This document shows, piece after piece, positions 34,397 to 43,200 of a stretch of DNA of 64,000 bases (positions are counted from its first letter, which is position 1; each line of letters begins with the position of its first letter). A model generated the notes under the pieces. The model ran no database searches, had not been told where the DNA came from, and saw only the letters and a program-made list of their open reading frames with translations. The translations under genes and the position numbers were made by a program. Location of the stretch: the NCBI RefSeq assembly GCF_024435355.1, contig NZ_JAMJWG010000021.1:1-64000 (forward strand), written 5' to 3'. The stretch comes from Streptomyces odontomachi (GTDB lineage: Bacteria; Actinomycetota; Actinomycetes; Streptomycetales; Streptomycetaceae).

Positions 34397-35353
34397 ATGA
34401 CGGTCACGGGGCCCGCCGAACTGCTGGCCACCTGGGAGGCCGGGCTCGCCCGGCGCGGGCCGGCCCGGGCACACCTGCTGCACCGGGCGGCCCGCCCCCG
34501 GGCGGCGGACGAGGTGCTGTCCGCACTGCCGGTCGGCGCACGCGCGGCGGACCTGTTCGCGCTGCGCCGGGCGCTGTTCGGCGAGCGCATGGAGATCCGC
34601 CTGGAGTGCGCCGCCTGCGACGAGGCGATGGAGTTCGACCTCGACGCGGGCGACTTCGCGGAGCGGTTCGCACGGGAGACGGCGGCCGACGGGGACGCGG
34701 TGGGCAGGGGGGACGCGGCGGACGGGGGTGGGGCGCGGGACGCGGGTGAGCCGGTGCCGCCCGGGAGCCGGGCGCTCGCGCAACCCGGGGAGCCCGGGAA
34801 ACCCGGTGAGCCGTTGCGGGTCGTGGTGGACGGCTGGGAGATCGCGTTCCGGCCGCCGACGGCCGCCGACCTCGCGGCGGCGGCCCACGCGGGACGGCGG
34901 GCAGCGGGCGGCGAGGGCTTCTTCGGCGGCGGAGGTGACGCCTTCGGTGCGGACGGTGCCGGCGGAGGTGGGGCGACGGCCGCGGAAGAGGCGCGGTTCG
35001 CGCTGCTGCGGCGGTGCGTGGTGACGGTACGGCAGGACGGCGTACCGCGCGACGTCGGCACGGCCGTGCGGGCGCTGCCCGACCGCGTTCGACAGGCGCT
35101 CTCCGAGGCCGCTGCGACGGCCGACCCGGGCGCCGACGTGACCTTCGGCGTCAACTGCCCGGCGTGCGGCGAGGCCACCCGCGCCGAGCTGGACATCGCC
35201 ACGTACCTGTGGACCGAACTGGACGCCTGGGCCCGCGACCTGCTGCTCGACGTCCATCTGCTCGCCTCCGCCTACGGCTGGACCGAGCCGGAGATCCTGG
35301 CGCTCAGCCCGCTGCGCCGCCGCTACTACCTGGAGCTGTGTGCCGATGCCTGA
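34397..35353 (+). CDS. Zinc-ribbon baseplate protein (T4 baseplate chaperone-like)
   Basis: A 318-residue protein in the position where Streptomyces injection systems encode a T4 gp26/gp28-like baseplate hub assembly factor. It starts with a helical part (ELLATWEAGLARRG). It has two widely spaced metal-type cysteine pairs, CAACDE (about residue 70) and CPACGE (about 254), which together can form a zinc ribbon. Between them lies a Gly/Ala-rich loop that is poorly conserved and looks expanded. The C-terminus ends in helices (WARDLLLDVHLLASAYGW, LSPLRRRYYLEL). GGAGG lies directly upstream. Its stop overlaps the next gene by 8 bases. Family call is from architecture and position. Confidence 0.65.
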   Translation: MTVTGPAELLATWEAGLARRGPARAHLLHRAARPRAADEVLSALPVGARAADLFALRRALFGERMEIRLECAACDEAMEFDLDAGDFAERFARETAADGDAVGRGDAADGGGARDAGEPVPPGSRALAQPGEPGKPGEPLRVVVDGWEIAFRPPTAADLAAAAHAGRRAAGGEGFFGGGGDAFGADGAGGGGATAAEEARFALLRRCVVTVRQDGVPRDVGTAVRALPDRVRQALSEAAATADPGADVTFGVNCPACGEATRAELDIATYLWTELDAWARDLLLDVHLLASAYGWTEPEILALSPLRRRYYLELCADA

Positions 35354-36227
35354 TCAGACGGGGCCCGTGGAGGGGACGGGCGGCCGAGGGGGACGAAGGG
35401 GCGACGGGAGGCCGGCCCCGATCGACGGGTCGGGTGCGCCCCAGGGTCCTGGCGCGGCGGCGGCTGCGTCCGCCGGGTCCGCCGGCTCTGGCGAGGGCGA
35501 CTTCTTCGACCGTTTGCTGGCGCGGTACGCACCGTCCGGCGAGCGGACGGGCGGTGGTCTGGCGCGGGTACGGCCGCGGCTGCCGGAGCCCTTCGAGCGG
35601 ATCGAGTCGCTGGGCGCCGCGGACGACACCGGGTCCGGCACGGCTGCCGGGCCCTGGTCGGCGGCACCGGACACCGCACCGTCGCCGTACGGCACGGGGC
35701 GTGCGCCGCGCGAGGTCCACACGGAGCACGAACGGACGCTGCTGCACACCGAGCGCACGCCCGAACGCGACGATCCCGCCGCGCGCGGTCCCGCACCCCG
35801 GGCCGCCCAGCCGGCCGCACTACGCCCCGCCACCACCCCACTCCCCCGCCGATCCCGGCCCGCCGAACCCGCCACGCGGCGCGCCGGGCGCGGCGAAGGG
35901 ACGGCGGCGGACGCGGCGGGCGATGCGGCCGCGGGCCGGCTGGTCCCGGAGGCCGGCGCCGTTCTCCCGTCCGGGGTCGGAGCCCTGCGGCCTGCCTCGA
36001 CGGCGGACGTCCAGGCGCCGCGCGGTGCGGCACGGGCGGTGACCGCCCGGCGCGGCGGCCGCGGCACCGAGCAGGTGGTCCACGTGCAGATCGGGCGGCT
36101 GGAAGTGAGCGCCGCCGGGCCGCCGCCACGCCCCGGACGTCAGGACCGCGCCCCCGCGCGGCGCGCCCCGACGGTCGGCCTGGAGGACTTCCTCAGGCAG
36201 GGGCGCGACGGCGACAGGGCCCGGTGA
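35346..36227 (+). CDS. Disordered CIS-associated protein with conserved C-terminal motif
   Basis: A 293-residue protein, largely Ala/Arg/Pro/Gly low complexity. Two parts look folded: GDFFDRLLARYAP near residue 50, and the C-terminus with VVHVQIGRLEVSA (about 245) and VGLEDFLRQ (about 278). The VxVxIGRxEV plus LxxFLRQ combination recurs, to my knowledge, in small proteins of contractile injection clusters of actinobacteria and other phyla, but has no assigned role. The middle is probably a flexible linker. The ATG at 35346 overlaps the preceding stop by 8 bases. A guess would be an adaptor linking the baseplate to another component. Confidence 0.55.
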   Translation: MPDQTGPVEGTGGRGGRRGDGRPAPIDGSGAPQGPGAAAAASAGSAGSGEGDFFDRLLARYAPSGERTGGGLARVRPRLPEPFERIESLGAADDTGSGTAAGPWSAAPDTAPSPYGTGRAPREVHTEHERTLLHTERTPERDDPAARGPAPRAAQPAALRPATTPLPRRSRPAEPATRRAGRGEGTAADAAGDAAAGRLVPEAGAVLPSGVGALRPASTADVQAPRGAARAVTARRGGRGTEQVVHVQIGRLEVSAAGPPPRPGRQDRAPARRAPTVGLEDFLRQGRDGDRAR

Positions 36228-36407
36228 TCCGGTGATGGCACGCACGACAGCACCCGGCGGAACCCGGTGCAGGCCGGGCCCGAGCACTCCGTGGGAACGC
36301 GGACGGAGCAGCGGACGGCAGGCAGCAGGAACCGGACAGAGGCGGCCCCCGGCAGGCCGGGGCGGGGAAAGGAACCACGACGTGACGGGGACCGAGGACA
36401 CGACGTC

Positions 36408-37496
36408 ATGAGCAACGCACTCGCCATCGCACATGTCAGCCAGGCCCTGGCCCTGTTGATCGAGAACAACCTGCTGCCGGAAATCGACATGGCCGTCTCG
36501 GTGGAGACCCGCAAGCCGCCCCCCGACCCGCCCGCCGACCCGACGATCAACGTCTTCCTCTACCAGGTCACCCCGAACGTCTCGCTCCGCAACAGCGACC
36601 TGATAACCCGTGCCTCGGACGGCACCCTGCTCAAGCGGGCCGTCGCCGCGCTCGACCTGCACTACGTGATCAGCGCCTACGGCGAGGAGAACGAGCTGGT
36701 CGGCCAGCGGCTCATCGGCTCCGTGGTGCGCACGCTGCACGAGATCCCCATTCTCCCGCGTGACGTCATCGAGACCGCCGGGCAGCGCCCGTACCTGGCG
36801 GGCAGCGATCTGCTCGACTCCCCGCAGCACGTGCGCTTCACACCGCAGGTGATGGACGTCGACGAGACCTCCAAGCTCTGGGGAATGCTCTATCAGACGC
36901 CGTACGCGCTCTCGGTGGTGTACACGGCGACGCTGGTCCTCATCGACGGCCGCGAACGGCCGGTGGACGCACGGCCGGTGGAGCGCAGCAGCGTACGGGT
37001 ACTGCCGTTCGGGGCGCCGCCCGGGGCCACAGGCTCCGGTGACGGGGCACGTGACGGTGCCCCCGGCGGCGGCGCGGCGGGCGAGGCGGGGGCGCCCAGG
37101 ACCGGGGCGCCAGGACCGGCCCGTAAGACGACCGCGGGGAAACCCCCGGCGCGGCCGCGCAAGGCCACGGCGACCGAGACGGCCAAGAAGTCAGCGTCGA
37201 GGACCACCGCAAAGAGGCCGCCGAAGGCCACGTCAAAGGCCACGTCGAAGACCACGTCGAAGGCGGCAGCACAGACGGAAGCAGAGACGGAAGCAGAGGC
37301 GGAAGCGCAGACGGCGGCAGAGAAGGCGGTGCAGACGACGCCGGGGGCGCCCGCGGAGACGACTTCGGGCACGCCGTCGGGCACGCCGTCGAAGTCCCTG
37401 CCGAAGCCGAAGACGCCGTCGAAGACCACGTCGAAGGCGGCCGTCCGGCGGCCCAGGGGCTCCGCCGCCAAGGGCGCCGCGGACGAGGAGAGCTGA
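36408..37496 (+). CDS. DUF4255 (Pvc16-like cap) protein with histone-H1-like tail
   Basis: A 362-residue protein. The first ~205 residues are a DUF4255/Pvc16_N domain (MSNALAIAHVSQALALLI, INVFLYQVTPNVSLRNSD, LHYVISAYGEENE, PYALSVVYTATLVLID). In Afp/PVC this protein terminates tube and sheath growth at the distal end. The remaining ~155 residues are Lys/Ala/Thr/Pro-rich (KATSKATSKTTSKAAAQT and similar), like a linker histone tail, which is not part of the usual cap. GAGGA lies before the ATG. The tail could bind nucleic acid or another polyanion, or be an expanded linker. Confidence 0.85.
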   Translation: MSNALAIAHVSQALALLIENNLLPEIDMAVSVETRKPPPDPPADPTINVFLYQVTPNVSLRNSDLITRASDGTLLKRAVAALDLHYVISAYGEENELVGQRLIGSVVRTLHEIPILPRDVIETAGQRPYLAGSDLLDSPQHVRFTPQVMDVDETSKLWGMLYQTPYALSVVYTATLVLIDGRERPVDARPVERSSVRVLPFGAPPGATGSGDGARDGAPGGGAAGEAGAPRTGAPGPARKTTAGKPPARPRKATATETAKKSASRTTAKRPPKATSKATSKTTSKAAAQTEAETEAEAEAQTAAEKAVQTTPGAPAETTSGTPSGTPSKSLPKPKTPSKTTSKAAVRRPRGSAAKGAADEES

Positions 37497-37578
37497 GACA
37501 TCGTGCGGCGACCGGGCGGGGGCCACTCACCGGCTCGCCGGCACACCGGCTCGTCAGGCATCGGGGGAGGGCGAGGAC

Positions 37579-39789
37579 ATGGACGGTAACGCGTACGGGG
37601 CGGGCGCCCGGCCGGGCCCGGGGCCCGAGGCGTCCGGGCCGGCGTCGACCGCCGGGTCATCCGGGTCGGGCGGGGCACTCGGGTCAGGCGATCGTGCCCT
37701 GACGCTGGCCGCTGCCCTGCGCCGCGTCCTCGCCCGCGTCGACGCGCACGCGGACCGGGCGGTGCGGCGCGGTGAACGGGGAGAACGGGGAGAACGGGCA
37801 GCGGGCCCGGCCACCGGCGACGCACCCGCCGAAGGTGCCCGGCTCGGCGGCGTACCCGACACCGGGCCGGACGGGCCCGACACCGCGCCACCTCCAGCCG
37901 GGGCCTGCGTGGTGCCGGGGTCCGCCTCCCTCCTCCCCGCCGACGAACCGGCCGAGGACGGGCTCGGGGCGCTGGTGGCCTGCTTCGGGCTGAGCGCGTT
38001 CGAGCGTGACGTCGTGCTGCTCACCGCGGCGGCCGAGCTGGACCCGACGACGGGGGCCCGGTGCGCGGCGGCCAGCGGCAATCCGGAGCGGGCGTACCCG
38101 ACGTTCTCGCTGGCGCTGGCCGCGCTCGCCGAGCCGCACTGGAGCGCGTTGACGCCGGTGGCGCCGCTGCGCCGCTGGCGCCTGGTGGAGCTGGACCCCA
38201 CCGGCACGGAGGGCCGGTTGACCACGGCACGGCTCCGCCTCGACGAGCGGATCCTGCACTTCCTGCTGGGCTCGCCGTATCTGGACGAGCGGTTGCACGG
38301 TCTGCTGCGCCGCTGCCCGCCACCCGAGTCCCTGCCGGCGTCGTACGACCTGGCGGCCGACCGGGTCGCCTCGGGCTGGGCGGCCGGTTCACGGCCGGAC
38401 GCGCCGCTCCTCGTGGAGCTGGTCGGCGGTGAGCTGCGCACCCGTGCGGACATCGCGGCGGCAGCGGCGGCGCGTTCCGGGCTCGGCCTGTACGCGATGG
38501 CCGCGGACGACGTGCCCACCGACCCGGCCGAGCGCGACCGGCTCGCCCGGCTGTGGCAGCGCGAGGCGGTGCTGTTGCCAGCGGCGCTGCTGCTGGAGAC
38601 CGAGGAGACCTGGCGGGAAGCGGACCGCGACCAGCGTGCGGCGACCGAGGCGTTCGTGGCGAGCGCCGGCGTGCCGCTGGTGGTGTCCGGCGACGATCCG
38701 CGCCCGACCGACCGGCCGCGCGGTGAGCGCGTCGTCGTGCCCGTGCTGGACGACGAGGAGCAGCTGGACCTGTGGGCGGGCGCGTTCGACGACGTCCCGG
38801 AGCTTGCGGAGCACGAGCTGCGCTCGCTGGTCGCGCAGTTCCAGCTGCCGCCGCACGTCATCCGGTCGGCGGCCACCGCCGTACGCCGTGATCTCCGTGA
38901 CGGGGCGGCGGACGACGACCTCGCGGGGGACGTACCGCGGCTGGCCTGGCAGGCCGGGCTCACCGAGGCGCGGCTCGGCATGGACGGTCTCGGGCGGCGC
39001 ATCGAGCCGACCGCGGGGTGGGACGACCTGGTGCTGGCCGACCGCCAGGTGCAGGTGCTGCGGGAGATCGTCGCGCACGTGCGGCAGCGTGCGACGGTGC
39101 ACCAGGAGTGGGGCTTCGCGCGGACGCTGCGGCGCGGCCTCGGGGTCACCGCGCTCTTCGCGGGCGGCTCAGGCACCGGCAAGACCCTCGCCGCAGAGGT
39201 GATGGCGCGGGAACTGGGACTCGACCTGTTCATCATCGACCTCTCGCAGGTCGTCTCGAAATACATCGGCGAGACCGAGAAGAACCTCCGCAAGGTCTTC
39301 GACGCGGCCGAGCGCGGCGGTGCGCTGCTGCTCTTCGACGAGGCGGACGCGCTGTTCGGCAAGCGCAGCGAGGTCAAGGACAGCCACGACCGGTACGCGA
39401 ACCTGGAGGTCAGCTACCTGCTGATGCGCATGGAGGCCTACCGCGGCCTCGCCGTGCTCACGACGAACATGAAGAAGGCGCTGGACACCGCCTTCATGCG
39501 GCGTATCCGCTTCGTCGTCGACTTCCCGTTCCCCGCGCAGGGCGAACGCGCCGAGATCTGGCGGCGCGTGGTGCCCCCGCAGGCGCCCGTGAAGGACCTC
39601 GATCCGGCGCTGCTGGCCCAACTCACCGTGGCGGGCGGCTCGATCCGCAACATCGCCCTGTCCGGTGCGTTCCTCGCCGCGGAGGAGGGCGAGCAGCTCG
39701 CCATGCGCCACATGCTCGCCGCGGCCCGTACCGAGTACCTGAAGCTGGAACGTTCCTTGACGCCTTCGGAGGTGCGGGGATGGGTGTGA
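37579..39789 (+). CDS. AAA+ ATPase of the injection system (Afp15/Pvc15-like)
   Basis: A 736-residue protein with an unusual N-terminal half, also a degenerate ATPase-like region (about 130-400), and a canonical AAA+ domain. The AAA+ domain has Walker A AGGSGTGKTLAAE (about 533), Walker B ALLLFDEADALFG (about 590), sensor region LTTNMKKALDTAFMRR (about 630) and arginine finger near 645. In Afp/PVC/Streptomyces CIS this ATPase is needed for assembly or for handling cargo or the disassembled sheath. GAGG lies just before the ATG. Its stop overlaps the next start. Confidence 0.93.
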   Translation: MDGNAYGAGARPGPGPEASGPASTAGSSGSGGALGSGDRALTLAAALRRVLARVDAHADRAVRRGERGERGERAAGPATGDAPAEGARLGGVPDTGPDGPDTAPPPAGACVVPGSASLLPADEPAEDGLGALVACFGLSAFERDVVLLTAAAELDPTTGARCAAASGNPERAYPTFSLALAALAEPHWSALTPVAPLRRWRLVELDPTGTEGRLTTARLRLDERILHFLLGSPYLDERLHGLLRRCPPPESLPASYDLAADRVASGWAAGSRPDAPLLVELVGGELRTRADIAAAAAARSGLGLYAMAADDVPTDPAERDRLARLWQREAVLLPAALLLETEETWREADRDQRAATEAFVASAGVPLVVSGDDPRPTDRPRGERVVVPVLDDEEQLDLWAGAFDDVPELAEHELRSLVAQFQLPPHVIRSAATAVRRDLRDGAADDDLAGDVPRLAWQAGLTEARLGMDGLGRRIEPTAGWDDLVLADRQVQVLREIVAHVRQRATVHQEWGFARTLRRGLGVTALFAGGSGTGKTLAAEVMARELGLDLFIIDLSQVVSKYIGETEKNLRKVFDAAERGGALLLFDEADALFGKRSEVKDSHDRYANLEVSYLLMRMEAYRGLAVLTTNMKKALDTAFMRRIRFVVDFPFPAQGERAEIWRRVVPPQAPVKDLDPALLAQLTVAGGSIRNIALSGAFLAAEEGEQLAMRHMLAAARTEYLKLERSLTPSEVRGWV

Positions 39790-40244
39790 CTGAGGGACGG
39801 GGGCGTACGGGGGCGGGGACGGGCGCGGGGCGTACGGCGGTTCCGGCTGCTCGGGTTGCCCGGGCCGCCCGGGCCGCCCGCCCGGCGACCACGGCACCGT
39901 CCGGCACGGGATCTTCCGGCACGGGATCTTCCGGCACGGGGCCTTCCGGCACGGGGCCTTCCGGCACCGAACGGCAGACGTTCCGCGTCGACATCGGTGA
40001 GCTGGTCCTCACCGGCTTCGACCGTGCCCTGGACACCACCCGGGTGACGGCCGCCTTCGAGGCCGAGCTGGCCCGGCTGGTCCGGGAGCGGGGCGTGCCG
40101 CTGGCCGCGGACGGCGCCGGGCGCGCGCTGGACGCACTCGGCGGCCTGCCGCCGCTGCCGGCGCACCTGTCGGCGCGCCGCCTGGGCCAGGAGCTGGCCC
40201 GTGCCGTGCACGACGGCCTGTCGGGGCGGGGTGAGGCCTTATGA
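39780..40244 (+). CDS. Small CIS protein with tandem-repeat linker
   Basis: A 154-residue protein whose ATG lies inside the ATPase stop region, with GGAGG 7 bases upstream. Residues 1-60 are Ala/Gly/Thr/Arg-rich and include five SGTG-type repeats encoded by a 15-bp tandem repeat. Residues about 62-150 form a compact helical domain starting TFRVDIGELVLTGFDRA, with ALDALGGLPPLPAHLSARRLGQELARAVHDGL at the end. The core motif VDIGELVLxGF is typical of a small protein that precedes DUF4157 genes in CIS clusters. Its stop overlaps the start of the giant gene by 4 bases. A cargo-loading chaperone for that protein is possible but unproven. Confidence 0.65.
   Translation: MGVTEGRGRTGAGTGAGRTAVPAARVARAARAARPATTAPSGTGSSGTGSSGTGPSGTGPSGTERQTFRVDIGELVLTGFDRALDTTRVTAAFEAELARLVRERGVPLAADGAGRALDALGGLPPLPAHLSARRLGQELARAVHDGLSGRGEAL
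39901..39969. repeat. 15-bp tandem repeat in the small CIS gene
   Basis: Units CCGGCACGGGATCTT (39901, 39916) and CCGGCACGGGGCCTT (39931, 39946), then a partial fifth, in frame, encoding SGTG repeats. Confidence 0.85.
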
Positions 40245-43200
40245 GCACGTCGCACACCCCGGCACAGGACGCCAGGGAGGCACGCGAGCGGCGCCGCAAG
40301 CGCAAGGAGCGCGCCACGTCGCGGGCGACCGACCCGAAGAACGTGGTCAGCGGGGCGGGCCAGCCCCTGGACCCGTCCGTCCGCCGTGACCTGGAGGAGC
40401 AGCTCGGCCACGACCTGAGCAAGGTACGCCTGCACACCGACCGGGACGCCGGCGCCCTGACCGAGATGCTCGGCGCGGATGCGGTCGCCGTCGGCCAGGA
40501 CATCTTCTTCCGCGCGGGCGCCTTCGCCCCGGGCACCGCCGACGGCCGTCGGTTGCTCGCCCACGAGCTGCTGCACACCGTCCAGAACCCCCACGGCCTC
40601 GGCACCCTGCGGGCGGGCCGCGACCTTGGCGCCGTCTCGCTGCCGCACCAGGCGATCGAGCGGGAGGCGGAGGGGGCGGCGCGGGAGATCGCGGACGGCG
40701 CCCGGGACCGGGCAGCCGCGGCGGAGTCGCCGGCGGCCACCGGGGAGCCCCGGGTCGAAGAGGGCCAGGAGACCCCGGGCTGGCTGCGCTACGCGACGGT
40801 CGACGCGAACCGGCGGCGCATGGAGACGGTGGATCCGGCCACGTTGCTCGACCGGCTGGCGAACAACGTGCTGCGCTCGCTGCGCGGCGACCCCCAGGAC
40901 GCCTCGGGCCGGGTCCGGCTCCAGCTCGCGCGGATGGGACCCGAGCTCCAGGACGGCGTCCTGGACCGGCTGGAACTGCGGCTGCTGAGCACCGAGTTCG
41001 ACCGCGTCCTCGCGCTGACCACGGAGGCCGAGAGGCCGCCGCTGGCCTTCGTACCGGCCGAGACCCCCGGCGAACTGCCGAACCTGGCCGAGCAGCGGCA
41101 GGACGACCGGGTCACCGACGCCGAGCACGCGGAGGGCACCCGCGCGGCGAAGGCGCAGCGCGCCGAGGACGACCGCGGAGAACGGCGGGACGCCGGGGAC
41201 CGTGACGAGAAGGCGGCACAGCAGCGCAGCCGCGCGGCGAACGACGCCGCGGAAGAGGAGCGGGAGGGCACGGCACGCGATGCTCAGGAGGCCGCGCGCG
41301 CCCGCTCTTCCGAGCGCACCGAGCAGGAGCAGCAACGCGGCGAGGAGCAGCAGGACGAGCAGCGGCAGTCCGCCGACGAACAGGGCCGGCAGACCGCGGC
41401 CGACCAGCAGGGCGACGTCGAACAGCAGGAGCAGGACCGCAAGGAGCAGCGCGAACGCGAGGAGCAGGACCCGGAGCAGGCGAACGAGCCCGGTGCACCG
41501 AAGAAGCAGCGCGAGGAGGCCGCGCAACGGCCGGCGGACGGCTCCACGCCGCGCAGCGTCGACCCGAAGGCGGGCGTCCAGCCGGGGCCGGTACGCCCCG
41601 AAAAGGTCGACGAGCGTGCCGAGCTGCCCGAGAGCCCGCTCACCCGGCACGGGCTGAATGAGAAGGACGAGCACGAGGGCGAGCCGCGCGAGGAGGAGCT
41701 GCCGCTCGGTGTGGAGGCGGGTGCGGACGGCGACGTTCCCACACAGGAGAACGCTGCCGGAGCCACCGGTGTGGCCTCCGCCGAGCCCGCTCTGCGCCCC
41801 GAGGACTACCTGCCCGCGTCCGACCTGGACGTCTCGGCGGTGCCGACGGCCGACCAGCTCCAGCCCGGCGCCCCGGAACCGGCTCTGCCGCTCTTCCCCA
41901 CCCCGCCGCCGACCCGGGCGGAGCAGGTGGAGAAGGAGCGGGAGGACGACGCGTCGGATGAGGACACCGAGGATGGCCCGCAGACCGAGGCGAAGGCACC
42001 GGGGGAGGAGCGCGGTCCCGTCGAGGGCGAGGCCCCGCAGCCCGAGAACGGGCCGGCGGCCGATGCGGGCGACCACACCGCGCGTGACCTCGAGACGGAC
42101 CGCTCCGCCGACCAGGAGGTCGGTCCCGACCCGGAGACCGCCGACCACGAGGACAGGGCGGCCGAGGACGAGACCAAGGCCGCCGACGACCACAGGGTGG
42201 AGGGCGGGGAACCCGGCGACGGCCCGAGCGGGCAGGCGGACGACGACAAGGACGGCGCCACGGGCGACGGTTCCGAGGACGCCGACGCCAAGGACACCCA
42301 GTCGGAGGAAGCGGACCGCAAGGCACGGGACGAGGCGGAGGCGAAGGCGCGGCCGGAGGGAGCCGGCGGTCCCGGGGCGTCCGGCACGGTGACCGCCGCC
42401 CCGGTCCGGTCCGGCACGGCGGTGGCCGAGCCGGCGGCGGCCGGCCCCCCTGCCGGTGCGCACACCGAGCAGACCCCGGCCGAGGATCGGCACCCCTCCC
42501 CCGCCACCCGCCGTTCGGCGGAGCCCGTTCGAGGCGACCGGGAGGCCGCGGGGCCCAGGAGCGCCGTGCCGAAGGAGAGCGGACCGGGCGCGGCGCCCAG
42601 CGGGGTGGTCGGCGGCCCCGACCCCGCGGGGCCGACGGCGGCCGCGGGACCCGGGGCGGCTCCGTCCGCGGCGCAAGCGGCGGTGAGCCCGGCCGAGGAG
42701 CAGCAGGGCAACACGGGGGGCAAGCTGGGTGCCCCGGCCCCGGAGGGCGCCAAACCGGGCGAGGACGCCTCACTGGAGAAGGACGGTGGCGGCTGCGCGC
42801 CGCCCGCTCCGCCGCCCGAGCCGGCCGGCGCCGCGGGCTGCGGGGGCGGGAGCGGCGGTCAGTCCAAGCCGGAGAAGAAGAAGGCGCCACCGGACGTGTC
42901 CGGGCAGGACCCCAAGGCCGCGTTGAGCACGGTCAGCAAGCTCGCGCCGGATCAGGCGCAGGAAGCACTGCCCGGCGTGAACGGCGCGGCGGAGAACAAG
43001 GTCAAGAAGGAGCAGCAGCGGCTCTCCTCGAACCCGCCGACGCGTGAGCGGCCGTCCGGCGCACCGCGCACCCAGGCTGCCCCGCCCACCGCCGCGCCGC
43101 CGGAGGCAGCGGTCACCGGCCGGGTGGAGCGGGTCCCTCCGCCTGACCAGAGCGACAAGCAGCAGGCCAAGGGCAGCGAGAAGGCACAGGGCGCGCACCC

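Noticed and set aside
37255..37330. Microsatellite-like GGAAGCAGA repeats in the cap gene
   Set aside because: They only encode the Ala/Glu/Thr part of the disordered tail; short, imperfect and not remarkable beyond the tail itself.
39623..42676. A frame of about 1000 codons on the minus strand opposite the giant gene
   Set aside because: Leu/Arg/Gly/Val composition without motifs, antisense to a gene with a clear HELLH domain, and no ribosome site.
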